Shown: piece after piece, positions 35,624 to 44,743 of the stretch
Numbering within the stretch: the stretch's first letter is position 1
Layout: each line of letters opens with the position of its first letter
DNA from: Deltaproteobacteria bacterium
GTDB lineage: Bacteria; Myxococcota_A; UBA796; UBA2385
Assembly (NCBI GenBank): GCA_018401435.1
Contig: JAGYJW010000040.1
Span: forward strand, 1 to 60,563
Reading direction: 5' to 3'
Length of the DNA: 60,563 bases
Program-made: the position numbers and the translations under genes
The notes under the pieces: generated by a model
Told to the model about the DNA's origin: nothing
Database searches by the model: none
The model's input: only the letters and a program-made list of their open reading frames with translations

Positions 35624-36475
35624 TCAGCCGCCGCCAATCACGAGGTCGAGGGCGAGGCTGCCCGGCGAGAGGGGCCCGAGGTGGGCGCTCTCGACGTCGC
35701 CCTCGCTGGATCCGGGGGCGCCATCGGCGTCCAGGCGCGCAAAGAGCCAGACCTGCTCGGGCCAGGCGCCGCCCATCATCTGGTCGGCGTCCCCCAAGGA
35801 GAAGTCCACGGGCAGGGCGCTGGCCGGCAGGCGCTTGGCCGCCACCGGCGGGCCGCTGCCATCGGCGTTGCGGTGCACGATCACAAAGACCAGCTGATCG
35901 GGCCGGGCGGCGACCCCATCGGCCAGCCGCAGCTTGCCCGCCAGGCGCGGCGGACCGGCCTCGGCAGGCGAGGCGGCCGCAGGCGGTGGGGCGCTGGCCG
36001 CCACCGGGGGCAGCATGGCCTGGGCCCGAAGCTGCCGCGCGAAGCCCAGCTCGTCGGCGTTGAGCCCAAGCGAGATGGCCTTGTCGAGACTGGCGATGCC
36101 TGCTTCATTCTGGCCGCCTTGCAGCAAGGCCAGGCCCATCCACAGATGCGGCCGACCCCAATCGGGGCGAGCCTGCACGGCGGCCTCCAGGGCGGGCATG
36201 GCGCGGTCCACCATGCCCACGGCCAGTTGCAGCATCGCGAGGTGGATCAGCACCGCGGGGTCTTCGGGGGCGATCTCCCGGGCAGGCTCCAGGCTCTGCA
36301 TGGCCAGGTCGAGATCACCGCGCAGCAGCGCGTCATAGGTCACAAGGTTCAGGGCTTCGAGGTTGCGCGGGTCTGCGGCCAGGGTGGCCTGGGCGGCCTG
36401 CACCTCGGCGCTGAGGGGGGCAACGGCCGAAGGGGGCGGGGCGCCGCCTTCCATCGTGCCGCCGCCGCCCGTCAT
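35624..36475 (-). CDS. TPR protein at the end of the ccm operon (CcmI C-terminal-like)
   Basis: The 283-residue soluble product has about three TPR repeats (residues 25-150: NLEALNLVTYDALLRGDLDLA, DPAVLIHLAMLQLAVGMVDRA, GRPHLWMGLALLQGGQNEA). A proline-rich spacer and a beta-rich C-terminal domain with VFVIVHRNADGSGPPVAAKRLP follow. That order matches the periplasmic half of CcmI/NrfG-type assembly factors that hold apocytochrome c. The ATG overlaps the preceding stop (ATGA). Confidence 0.82.
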   Translation of the reverse strand: MTGGGGTMEGGAPPPSAVAPLSAEVQAAQATLAADPRNLEALNLVTYDALLRGDLDLAMQSLEPAREIAPEDPAVLIHLAMLQLAVGMVDRAMPALEAAVQARPDWGRPHLWMGLALLQGGQNEAGIASLDKAISLGLNADELGFARQLRAQAMLPPVAASAPPPAAASPAEAGPPRLAGKLRLADGVAARPDQLVFVIVHRNADGSGPPVAAKRLPASALPVDFSLGDADQMMGGAWPEQVWLFARLDADGAPGSSEGDVESAHLGPLSPGSLALDLVIGGG

Positions 36476-36884
36476 GCCCTGGCCCGCCCCCGGGGCTTGG
36501 AGAACTCGGTGATGCCGACCCCAAGCAGGATGAAGAAGGCGATCACGCCGGCGGCCCAGGCTGCCCGCGCACCCGCACGCCCCGGCGCGGGGCCGGCGCG
36601 GCGGCGGCCGGCGCAGTGGGCTCGGCCAGGGCGCGCTCGACCCAGGTGGCCTCCACCAGCAGGGCCTCTCGACGCAGCCGGAACGCGTCGGCGTCGAGCT
36701 TGTCCTTGTCCGCCTCCATCGCCCGGATCTGTTCCAGCAGCATCTCTTTGCGGGCGAGCAGGGCCGCCCGGTCACCCGAAGCGACGGGGACCGCAGCCCC
36801 CCGCGCCCGCAAGGCCACGACCAGGCCGGCGACCACGCCCAGCAACAACACGATGATGGGCGGACCCCAGACATCCCAACTCAT
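36472..36884 (-). CDS. CcmI N-terminal-like membrane protein; one apparent frameshift
   Basis: ATG 36884 overlaps the ccmH stop. The protein has a first membrane helix (PPIIVLLLGVVAGLVVAL), a coiled-coil loop (LLARKEMLLEQIRAMEADKDKL) typical of the CcmI membrane unit, and a second helix (GVIAFFILLGVGITEF). The second helix is in the next frame from about 36590. One restored base gives 138 codons and a stop that overlaps the TPR gene's ATG. It should anchor the TPR factor at the membrane. Confidence 0.75.
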
Positions 36885-37435
36885 GAAGGCTCTCCGTCCG
36901 ACCCGCGGGGGGGCAGCTCACCCAGTTCTTCCAAGATCCGCCTTCGAAAGGGGTCTTCAGCGCCGGCGTCCGGTGGTGCGGCGCCCGTGGACGCCGCCGG
37001 CGGGCCCGCCTTGGATGCGCGGGCGGCCACGGCCACGCCGCCCACCACCAACACAAAGACCGGCCCCAGCCAGATGATCCAATGCAGGCCCTCGCGGGGG
37101 GGGGCCAGCTGGACCCAAGCCCCGTAACGGTCCACGAAGTAGCCCTCGATCTGGTCGCGGGAGTAGCCCAAACCCACCAGCTCATCGATGCGCTGGTACA
37201 TGGCCCGCGCCGCGTCCGCGTTGCTGTCGGCCACGCTGAGCCCCTGGCAGACGGGGCAACGCAGCGCCGAGGCGATCTCGCGGGTGCGGGCGGCGTGGTC
37301 TTCGGGCCCCGGGGGATCGAGCTCAGGCGGTTCGAGCAGGGCCCCGGTGGCCGTGCTCGGGTCCGCCGACGCCGAAGGGCTGTCCTGGGCCGAGACCGGC
37401 AGGAGCAGGGCCATCGCCAACAGGAGGGCAGTCAC
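36881..37435 (-). CDS. ccmH: Cytochrome c-type biogenesis protein CcmH
   Basis: The 184-residue protein has a signal peptide, the haem-handling redox motif RCPVCQGLSVADSNA near residue 60 and a C-terminal membrane helix (IIWLGPVFVLVVGG). It reduces or presents apocytochrome c cysteines in System I. Its GTG overlaps the ccmG stop and its stop overlaps the next start. Confidence 0.94.
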   Translation of the reverse strand: MTALLLAMALLLPVSAQDSPSASADPSTATGALLEPPELDPPGPEDHAARTREIASALRCPVCQGLSVADSNADAARAMYQRIDELVGLGYSRDQIEGYFVDRYGAWVQLAPPREGLHWIIWLGPVFVLVVGGVAVAARASKAGPPAASTGAAPPDAGAEDPFRRRILEELGELPPRGSDGEPS

Positions 37436-37998
37436 AGCAGGGGCTCCAGGGCCGCCGCCAGCTCACCAAAGCTGACCGGTCCGGTGAATTTGCGCGCGAT
37501 GGTGCCGTCGGCGCGGATGACGAAGGTCTCGGGCACCCCGGCGACCCCATAGTCGATGGAGGTGCGACCATCGGGATCCAGCAGGGTGGGGAAGATCGAC
37601 CCGTTGCGCTTGAGAAAGGGCCGGGCCTTGGCCGGGTCGTCCTGGTAGAGCACGCCCAGAAAGCGCACGCCTTGTGGGCCATAGGTGGCGGCCGCGCGCT
37701 GCAGGTGGTCGTGCTCCTGCAAGCAGGGCTGGCACCAGGTCGCCCAGAAATTCAACACCACGGGCCCCTTCTGGCTGCCCAGGTGGAAGCGTTCGCCATC
37801 CAGGGTGTCCAAGGTGAAGTCACCGGCGGCCTTGCCCTCCAAGGCGTTGCTGACGCCCTTGGGGTCGCGGCCAAAGCCGCTGGCCAGCACCGCCACCAGG
37901 GGCAGGACCAGCAGCAGCCCGGCCAGCAGGATCTTCCAGTTGAAGCCCCCGGGCGGCGGCGGGGTTGCGGGCCCGGGGGTCGGGGCGGCGGGGGTCAT
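37432..37998 (-). CDS. ccmG: Thiol:disulfide interchange protein CcmG/DsbE
   Basis: The product from ATG 37998 is a membrane-anchored thioredoxin (188 residues) with one N-terminal helix (LLAGLLLVLPLVAVLASGFG), the active site WCQPC and the cis-Pro in GVAGVPETFVI. It keeps apocytochrome cysteines reduced in the periplasm. An upstream ATG at 38028 is in frame, but 37998 forms the ATGA overlap expected from the rest of the operon. Confidence 0.94.
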   Translation of the reverse strand: MTPAAPTPGPATPPPPGGFNWKILLAGLLLVLPLVAVLASGFGRDPKGVSNALEGKAAGDFTLDTLDGERFHLGSQKGPVVLNFWATWCQPCLQEHDHLQRAAATYGPQGVRFLGVLYQDDPAKARPFLKRNGSIFPTLLDPDGRTSIDYGVAGVPETFVIRADGTIARKFTGPVSFGELAAALEPLL

Positions 37999-40009
37999 GG
38001 AGCCGCCGCCTTGACCCGCGCCCCGCATCGGCGGGCGCAGGCTCGCGGGCCGCCAGGGCGGCGCGGCGTCCGGCCGGCCAGGCGGCGATCACCGTACCCA
38101 ACATCATCACGGCCCCACCCACCCACAGCCACCACACCATGGGCTTCACCATCACCTCCACCGAGGCCGCATCCCCGCCCATTCCGGCATTGACCAGGGA
38201 GAAGTAGAGGTCTTCGACCGGGCCGCTGCGCACTTCGGGGGTGCCGATGGGCTGGTTCATCTTCTTGTAGTGGTTCAGGCGGGGCTCCACCACGCCCAGG
38301 TCCCGGTCGCCCTCGCGCACCGCAAAGCGCGCGACGAGGCTCATCCGGTGGGGCTGGTCCTGCATCTCCGAGCCGATGTAGGTGATGTCATAGCCCTCCA
38401 CCTGCGCGCTCTGCCCCTGCTGCAAGGTGATGCTGGTCTTGGTGGACCCGCTGATGGCCGCGGCGTGGGCCACCGCGATGATGATCACGCCGATGTGAAC
38501 GACATAGCCGCCATAACGACGACGGGCCTTGCCCAGGACGTGCAGGGTGGCTGGCAGCATGCCCTCCCCCAGGGCCTGGGCGCGGGCCTGGGCGGGGCGC
38601 AGCAGCTCTTGCACCGTGGTCACCAGGGCGAAGGCCCCCATGGCAAAGGTGCCGATGGTCCAAGGCGCGCGGGCGCCCAGGGCCAGGGAGAGCCCCACGG
38701 TGAGCACCGCGGCACCCGCCGGGGGCGCCACCCGCTTGAGCGCCCGTTGCGGGTCCACGGCCCCCCAGGGCAGGGTGGGCCCCACGCCCATCAAGAAGAG
38801 GATGGCCAGACCGATGGGGGCGCTCATGCGGTCGAAGTAGGGCTGGCCCACCGACACCTGCTCGCCGGTGAGGGCCTCGTTCAGCAGCGGGTAGACCGTG
38901 CCCAGCAACACCGTCATGGTGAATGCGGCAAAAAGAAGGTTATTCGCCAAGAAGCTGGTTTCCCGAGACACGGGCCCGGCCAGCCCTTCCGGGGGCGGCG
39001 CCAGGCGGTCCACCCGCGCCGCCAGCAGCAGCACGCAGAAGACCATGCCCAGGCCCAGAAAGCCCAAGAAGACCGGGCCGATGGGCGACTGGGTGAAGCT
39101 GTGCACCGAGTTGAACACGCCGGAGCGCGTCATGAAGGTGCCCAGGATGGTGAGCAGGAAGGTGGCCATGACCAGCGAGAGGGTCCAGCCCTTGAGGTGG
39201 TCCCGGCGCTCCATGACCATGGCCGAGTGCAAGAAGGCCGTGCCTGTCAACCAAGGCAGGAAGCTGGCGTTCTCGACGGGGTCCCAGGCCCACCAGCCGC
39301 CCCAGCCCAGCACCTCGTAGCTCCACCAGCCACCGAGCACGATGCCCACGGTCAGAAAGCCCCAGGGCACCAGCATCCAGCGGCGCAAGGCCCGGGTCCA
39401 GGCCGCGTCCAGCTGCCCGGCCAGCAGGGCCGCGGCCCCCATGGCGAAGGGGATGGTCATGCCCACATAGCCCAAGTAGAGCATGGGCGGGTGAATGACC
39501 ATCAGGACGTGGTTCTGGAGGAGGGGGTTGGGGCCGGGCCCATCCAGGGGCACCGGCGACACCGCCTCGAAGGGGTTGGCCACCCCCGCCACCAGGAAGG
39601 CAAAGAAGATGCCGACGCCGTGGGCCACCATGAGGGCCCAGGGGGTCTGGGCCGGGTAGCGGTCGCGGGTATACCAGGCAAATCCGATGAAGTAGACGCC
39701 CAGCACCAGACCCCACAGCAGGATGCTGCCGTTGAGGCTGGACCACAGGCTGACGATGGTGACCCAGGTGGGGGTCGCCGTGCTGCCGACCTCCGCGACA
39801 TAGCCCACGCTGAAGTCGTGGGTGAGCAGGGCGAATTCCATCAGCCCCGTCGCCAGCATCATGGCCACGCCAAAGGTGTAGGCCATCCAGCGGGACCAGC
39901 GCAGGGCGTCCTCGCTGCGGGTGGTGCCGGCCACACCACCGGTGACGGCGCCAATGGAGCAGGCGGCCAGGGCCACCAGGACCGCCGTGCGGCCCAATAG
40001 GGAGATCAC
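37995..40009 (-). CDS. ccmF: Haem lyase subunit CcmF; one apparent frameshift near the 3' end
   Basis: The large polytopic protein has the tryptophan-rich WWAWDPVENASFLPWL haem-binding loop and the conserved HPPMLYLGYVG element with periplasmic His residues. The frame as read runs on to 37820 through a low-complexity tail. Restoring one base in the G-rich tract near 38020 gives 672 codons and a stop overlapping the ccmG start. CcmF joins haem from CcmE to apocytochrome with CcmH/I. The GTG start overlaps the ccmE stop. Confidence 0.94.
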
Positions 40010-40473
40010 GGGGCGCCCTCCCCGGCGAGGACCGCGTCATAGAGCTCTTTGCGCTCGGCGGCGGTCATCTCTGCGTCAGGCGCCCTGTATTCGTTGCTGT
40101 GCTTGACCATCAGCCGGTCGCTCTCGAAGACGCCAGCGGGGGTCAGGGTGCCTTCGACCACCACGCCGATGCCCTCGCGGAACATCTGGGGCGGCGCCCC
40201 GGTGGCGTGCACCTTGACCCTGGCGTCGCCCTCGGCCACTTCAAAGGCCAGGGAGTTGTTTTCGGGCTGCCAGTTCACCGTGCCCTCCTGCACCAGCCCG
40301 CCCAGGCGCACCGTGGCGCCCACCGCGGCGTCCCCGTGGGCCACAAGCTCTGCGGGACCCCAGTAATAAACCAGGTTCTCCCCCATATTTCCGAATGCGA
40401 CCGCCCCCAGGGCCGAGGCCGCGACCGCGATGGCGCCCACCATGAAGAGGCGACGCTTGCTGGATGCCTTCAT
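40006..40473 (-). CDS. ccmE: Haem chaperone CcmE
   Basis: The 155-residue membrane-anchored protein has an OB-fold region (VRLGGLVQEGTVNW) and the haem-binding His in VKHSNEY (HxxxY), which forms a covalent bond to haem for transfer to CcmF. The C-terminus is helical and acidic. Start and stop overlap ccmD and ccmF. Confidence 0.95.
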   Translation of the reverse strand: MKASSKRRLFMVGAIAVAASALGAVAFGNMGENLVYYWGPAELVAHGDAAVGATVRLGGLVQEGTVNWQPENNSLAFEVAEGDARVKVHATGAPPQMFREGIGVVVEGTLTPAGVFESDRLMVKHSNEYRAPDAEMTAAERKELYDAVLAGEGAP

Positions 40474-40634
40474 GGCGTCCTCCTTGCGGTCCGGTCTGCG
40501 GAGCCGCGCTTGACGATGCTGCCCAAGAGCACGAAGACGGTGAGGCCCAGGAGCACGGTCCAGGACACGCCATAGGCGGCCCAGACATATTCCCAGCCCC
40601 CTTGAATCATCCCGCTGGGGACTTGACCGTCCAT
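40470..40634 (-). CDS. ccmD: CcmD-like small haem exporter subunit
   Basis: The 54-residue product has GGWEYVWAAYGVSWTVLLGLTVFVL, the family helix, and a basic tail. CcmD stabilises the CcmABC/haem-CcmE release complex. Its ATG shares one base with the ccmC stop (TGATG) and its stop overlaps ccmE. Confidence 0.85.
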   Translation of the reverse strand: MDGQVPSGMIQGGWEYVWAAYGVSWTVLLGLTVFVLLGSIVKRGSADRTARRTP

Positions 40635-41347
40635 CAGCGCACCTCTCCCGGGCCGACGCCCAGGGTCAGGGGAGTGGGGGCGGCCGGAAGCTCCGGCGCG
40701 TCGGACTCGGCCTTGAGGCGGGCGTGAACGCTGCGCCAGCGCACCACGATCAGCCCGATGCTGATGAAGAGCATGGCGAAGGCGGCCGTCCGCAGCGGGG
40801 TCACCATGGACCCGGCCACCGTCTCGGGGCTGGAGAAGGGCTGGTGCAAGGTGCGCCACCACTTCACCGCGAAGTAGACCACCGGCACATCGACCCAGGC
40901 GATGATGGTGGCCACCGCCGACACGGTCAGCCGACGTTCGGGGTCATCGACCACCCGCCGCAGCACCAGCATGCCGACAAAGAGCAGCAGCATCACCGCC
41001 GTGGTGGTGAGCCGCGGGTCCCAGGTCCACCAGACGCCCCAGGTGGGCCGGGCCCAGACCGAGCCCTGAAAGAGCAGCAGGGCGTTGAGCACCACGCCCA
41101 CCTCTGCCGCGGCCACCATGGCGGCGTCCCAGCTGGAGCGCCCGCCCCACAAGGCGCCCACCGCCGCGATGAAGCAGGCCGTATAGGCCAGCAGCGCGGC
41201 CCATGCCGTGGGGACATGCACATAGAGGATCCGCCCCACATCGCCCATCATGGCTTCGGGCGGGGCGTAGAAGAGGCCCCAGGCATGGGCCACCGCCAGG
41301 AGGATCCATCCCAGCGCCAGCACCGCGTGCTCCCATCGGAGTGACAT
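40634..41347 (-). CDS. ccmC: Haem exporter subunit CcmC
   Basis: The 237-residue, six-helix protein carries the haem-handling loop WGVWWTWDPRLT and periplasmic His residues (ILYVHVPTAW, RTLHQPFSS). It attaches haem to CcmE. It lies 16 bases after the ccmB stop and overlaps ccmD. Confidence 0.95.
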   Translation of the reverse strand: MSLRWEHAVLALGWILLAVAHAWGLFYAPPEAMMGDVGRILYVHVPTAWAALLAYTACFIAAVGALWGGRSSWDAAMVAAAEVGVVLNALLLFQGSVWARPTWGVWWTWDPRLTTTAVMLLLFVGMLVLRRVVDDPERRLTVSAVATIIAWVDVPVVYFAVKWWRTLHQPFSSPETVAGSMVTPLRTAAFAMLFISIGLIVVRWRSVHARLKAESDAPELPAAPTPLTLGVGPGEVR

Positions 41348-41363
41348 GGGCGAAGGCCGTCCT

Positions 41364-42032
41364 TTACTGTTCGATGACCCGGCGGAACAACAGCCCGCAC
41401 AGGGCCCAGTACAGAAGATCGAAGCTGGCGAGCAGGCGCAGCCAGGAGTCCACCTGCGCCATGGGATCGCCCAGCATCACGAGAGAGCTAGCCTTAACGG
41501 AGGCGAGCAGGCAGGGCACGATGAGTGGGAAGAGCAGTAGCGGAAGCAGCAGCTGGCGCGAGCCCATGCGGGCGGTCAAGGCCGCATACAGCGTGCCCGG
41601 CGCCGCGAGGCCCGCGCAGCCCAAGGCCAGGCCCGGCAGCAGCCGCCAGGCGCTCTCCCGGAACTGCACATCAAAGAGGGCGACACAGGCGGGGATGGCC
41701 ACCAGCCCCAGCAGCATCAGCTGGGCGGCGTTGGCCAGGGCCTTGCCATAGAAGAGCGCCGCGGGCGGCGTGGGGGCCAGCAGCACGGTCTCGATGGCCC
41801 CGGACTCCACCTCGATCTGGAAGCTCTGGCCCAGGAGCAGGGTGCTGCTGAGCAGCAGGCTCATCCACAGGTAGGCGCCGGCGTGTTCGCGCATGGTGGC
41901 CGTATCCGGCCCCACGGCAAAGCTGAAGAGCAGCAGCACCGTGAGGGCGAAGGCCGCCAACGAGAAGGCCCGGGAGCGCACCCGCCACTCGATCAGCAGG
42001 TCCTTGTGCAGGACCGCGAGCACATGCCTCAT
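41364..42032 (-). CDS. ccmB: Haem exporter ABC permease CcmB
   Basis: The 222-residue permease has six helices and the family segments KDLLIEWRVRSRAF near the start, ESGAIETVLLAPTPP in a cytoplasmic loop and LLLPLLLFPLIVPCLLASVKA later. ATG 42032 overlaps the ccmA stop. Confidence 0.93.
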   Translation of the reverse strand: MRHVLAVLHKDLLIEWRVRSRAFSLAAFALTVLLLFSFAVGPDTATMREHAGAYLWMSLLLSSTLLLGQSFQIEVESGAIETVLLAPTPPAALFYGKALANAAQLMLLGLVAIPACVALFDVQFRESAWRLLPGLALGCAGLAAPGTLYAALTARMGSRQLLLPLLLFPLIVPCLLASVKASSLVMLGDPMAQVDSWLRLLASFDLLYWALCGLLFRRVIEQ

Positions 42033-42763
42033 CGTCCCCCCTCGACCGGCAGGGGCTCGGCGGCCTCGCGGGGGTGAAGGGCGCGCCAGGCCGCCATCGC
42101 ATCGGAGGCGGGGCCCGACCAGCGGGGCAGGCCGCCATCGAGCAGCAAGGCGCGGCTGCACAAGGGCGCGGCGGTGTGAATGCGGTGCGAGGCCATGACC
42201 ACCGCCCCCGGCAGGCCGGCGATCAGCCGCGCGAGGCTGTCCACCCCCGCCGGGTCCAGGGCGGTGAAGGGCTCGTCCAACAAGATGAGATCGGGCTTCT
42301 GGACGAGCAAGGCAGCGACCTGCAGCCGCTTGCGCATGCCGGCGGAGTAGGCCCGCACCGGGTCGGGACGGTCCTCCAGGCCCACCTGGGCCAGCAAGGC
42401 CCCCACATCGGGGGCGGGCAGGCTGGCGAGACGGGCGACCACCCGCAGGTTGTCGCCGGCACCCAGCTCTTCGTAGAGGCCCAGGGCGTGCCCCAGCAGG
42501 GCCAGGCGCGGGCGCACCCGGTCGGCGTCCTCAGCCGGGTCCAGGCCGAAGAGCCGCAGCTCACCCTGGGTGGGGCGCAGCACCGTGGCCAGGGTGCGCA
42601 GCAGGGTGGTCTTGCCCGAACCATTGGCGCCGATGACCAGCAGGCGGTCCCCGGCGGCGATCTCGAGGTCGATGTGGGCATAGGCCCATCGACGCCCGAA
42701 GCGCCGACACAGGGCCCGGGTCTGGACCACCGGCGCGTCGGTGCGGGAAGGGGCGGGAGACAT
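42029..42763 (-). CDS. ccmA: Haem exporter ATP-binding subunit CcmA
   Basis: The 244-residue ABC ATPase has Walker A GANGSGKT, the signature YSAGMRKR, Walker B LILLDEP and a switch His in ASHRIHT. It powers release of holo-CcmE. It is the first gene of the operon. The 45-base gap to the divergent gene at 42809 must hold its promoter. Confidence 0.93.
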   Translation of the reverse strand: MSPAPSRTDAPVVQTRALCRRFGRRWAYAHIDLEIAAGDRLLVIGANGSGKTTLLRTLATVLRPTQGELRLFGLDPAEDADRVRPRLALLGHALGLYEELGAGDNLRVVARLASLPAPDVGALLAQVGLEDRPDPVRAYSAGMRKRLQVAALLVQKPDLILLDEPFTALDPAGVDSLARLIAGLPGAVVMASHRIHTAAPLCSRALLLDGGLPRWSGPASDAMAAWRALHPREAAEPLPVEGGR

Positions 42764-42808
42764 CGCGGGCGCCTAACCGGAGGCTCGGGGCGGGGATAGC
42801 GGAGGGGC

Positions 42809-43233
42809 GTGCCACAGCTGCCTTCCCTGCCCTGGCTCATGACCGCCCTGGGCGGACTGAGCGCCGTGATGCTCGTCGGAGCGCTCGTTCTCCTCCCGTG
42901 GGTGCTGGCGCGCCTGCCCGCAAACTGGTTCGAACAAGCTCCCCCCCCCTTCCGCGAGCGGCTGAAGGCCCAGCCGCTGCGGGCCGGCCTGCGCCTGCTC
43001 CTCGGGAGCGCCCTGGTGGCCCTGGGTGTGGCCTTGCTGGTGCTGCCGGGCCAGGGCCTGCTCACCCCGCTGGCCGGCCTGCTGGTCCTGACCTGCCGGT
43101 GACCGACCGGCTCACCCGCCGCCTGGCCCGGCGCCCCACCTTGAGCCGGGCCCTGCAGGCATTTCGCCGGCGGGCCGGCGCCCCCCCGGGGCTGCCGGGC
43201 CCGGCCGAGGCTGGATCGGGCCCGCCAACATAA
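42809..43233 (+). CDS. PGPGW-like transmembrane protein; one apparent frameshift
   Basis: The GTG start follows GGAGG. The product has two membrane helices with LVLPGQGLLTPLAGLLVL, a variant of the PGPGW family motif. A basic C-terminal tail (TDRLTRRLARRPTLSRALQAF) is in the next frame from about 43090. Restoring one base gives 142 codons. The function is unknown. Confidence 0.7.
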
Positions 43234-43262
43234 GAGGGGCTCCCCCGCAACCGGAGCCGCCC

Positions 43263-44669
43263 ATGCCCCACCCCAAGGTCGATGCCGTCGCCGCTGCCGC
43301 AACCAGCGCCTTGCCCGCCACCCTGCGCACCCTCGCCGGCTACCTGGCCATCCCCGCCATCTCCTGCGATGCCGACCACGCCGACGACGTGCGCGCGCTG
43401 GCCGAAAAGGTGCGCCAGGACCTGCAGGATCTCGGCCTCTCCGGCGCGCGGGTGCTGGAGCTGGACGGGGCCTTGCCCTGCGTCGCCGCCGAGTGGATGA
43501 ATGCCGGCGAAGACAAGCCCACCGTGCTCATCTACGGCCATCTCGATCTGCAGCCCGTCAAGGGGGAGCCCTGGGTCACCCCCCCCCACGAGGCCGTCGA
43601 AAAGGACGGTCGGCTCTACGCCCGGGGCGCGGCCGATGACATGGGCGGCTGGGTCAGCCACCTCGCCGCCATCTCGGCCTGGCTGGGCCAGACCGGCAGC
43701 CTGCCTTGCAACTTGCGCCTGCTCATCGAAGGCGAGGAGGAGATCGGCTCGCCCAACCTCGACCGCTTCATGGACGCCTACCCCGAGGCCTTCGCGGCCG
43801 ACGTGATGGTGCTCACCGACTGCGAGAACCCCTCGGTGGACATCCCCGGGCTCACCGTGTCCCTGCGGGGCCTGCTGGAACTGGAGCTGCGCTGCGAGGC
43901 CCTGCAGGCCGACGGCCACTCGGGGCTGTGGGGCAATATGGTGCCCGATGTCTCCATCGCCCTGATCAAGCTCATCGCGCGGCTCACCGACGAGGACGGT
44001 CGCCTGAAGGTGGGCCGGGTGGCGGTGCCCGAGGCCTGGCGCGCCCAGGCCCGCACCGTGCCCCTGGATCGCGAGGTCATCCGGGGCGGCGCCCACCTCA
44101 TCGACGGCGTGGACCCCTTGCCCGAACGCGACCGCCCCGCCGCCGAATGGATGTGGCGCCAGCCCGCCCTGACCGTGGTGGCCACCACCCTGCCCACCCC
44201 CGACCGCAAGAAGAATGCGCTTCGAACCGCCGCTTCTGCCACCCTCAGCGTGCGCCTGGCCCCCGGCCAGACCATCGGCGAGATGATGGCCCTGCTGCAA
44301 GACGAGCTGCTCCGGGACCCCCCCGGCGGCGTGAAGGTCAGCCTGAAAGAGGCGGGCTGGTCCAGCGAAGGCTGGCTCTATGAGCCCAAGGGCCCCGCCT
44401 TTCCCGCCGCCGACCGCGCCTACCAGAAGGCCTGGGGCCGCCCGATGGTGCAGGTCGGCGTCGGGGGCTCCATCCCCTTCGTGGCGCTCTTCGGTCGCCG
44501 CTATGGCGACCTGCCGCTGATCCTCAACGGGGTGATGGACCCGCGCACCACCGCCCACGGCCCCAACGAGAGCATGGACCTGGGCGTCTTCCGCAAGGCC
44601 GTCGCCGCCAATGTCTACCTCTACGACGAGCTCGGCGCGCTCACACCCGCCAGCTTGCGCGAAGGCTGA
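43263..44669 (+). CDS. M20-family metallopeptidase (dipeptidase/carnosinase-like)
   Basis: The 468-residue enzyme has the di-metal motifs YGHLDLQPV (His), ARGAADDMGG (bridging Asp), EGEEEIGSP (catalytic Glu) and a late AHGPNES (His), with the small dimerisation domain between. This layout fits M20 dipeptidases such as CNDP/PepV relatives. GGAG precedes ATG 43263. A hairpin follows the stop. Confidence 0.93.
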   Translation: MPHPKVDAVAAAATSALPATLRTLAGYLAIPAISCDADHADDVRALAEKVRQDLQDLGLSGARVLELDGALPCVAAEWMNAGEDKPTVLIYGHLDLQPVKGEPWVTPPHEAVEKDGRLYARGAADDMGGWVSHLAAISAWLGQTGSLPCNLRLLIEGEEEIGSPNLDRFMDAYPEAFAADVMVLTDCENPSVDIPGLTVSLRGLLELELRCEALQADGHSGLWGNMVPDVSIALIKLIARLTDEDGRLKVGRVAVPEAWRAQARTVPLDREVIRGGAHLIDGVDPLPERDRPAAEWMWRQPALTVVATTLPTPDRKKNALRTAASATLSVRLAPGQTIGEMMALLQDELLRDPPGGVKVSLKEAGWSSEGWLYEPKGPAFPAADRAYQKAWGRPMVQVGVGGSIPFVALFGRRYGDLPLILNGVMDPRTTAHGPNESMDLGVFRKAVAANVYLYDELGALTPASLREG

Positions 44670-44695
44670 GGGGGGGCCCGGCGGACCCAACAGTA

Positions 44696-44726
44696 GAGGC
44701 CCGACCGGGGAAACCGGCCGGGCCTC
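44696..44726. terminator. Strong hairpin between convergent genes
   Basis: GAGGCCCG pairs with CGGGCCTC, with an inner CCGG/CCGG stem and a GGAAA loop. It lies between the M20 peptidase stop (44669) and the citrate synthase stop (44744) and fits a bidirectional terminator, though the T tract is short. Confidence 0.6.
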
Positions 44727-44743
44727 GCTTCATGCCAGGAGGA

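Noticed and set aside
37820..37994. Extended C-terminus of CcmF running into ccmG
   Set aside because: This part is Arg/Gly-rich shadow sequence over ccmG. A one-base repair gives a normal end overlapping the ccmG start.
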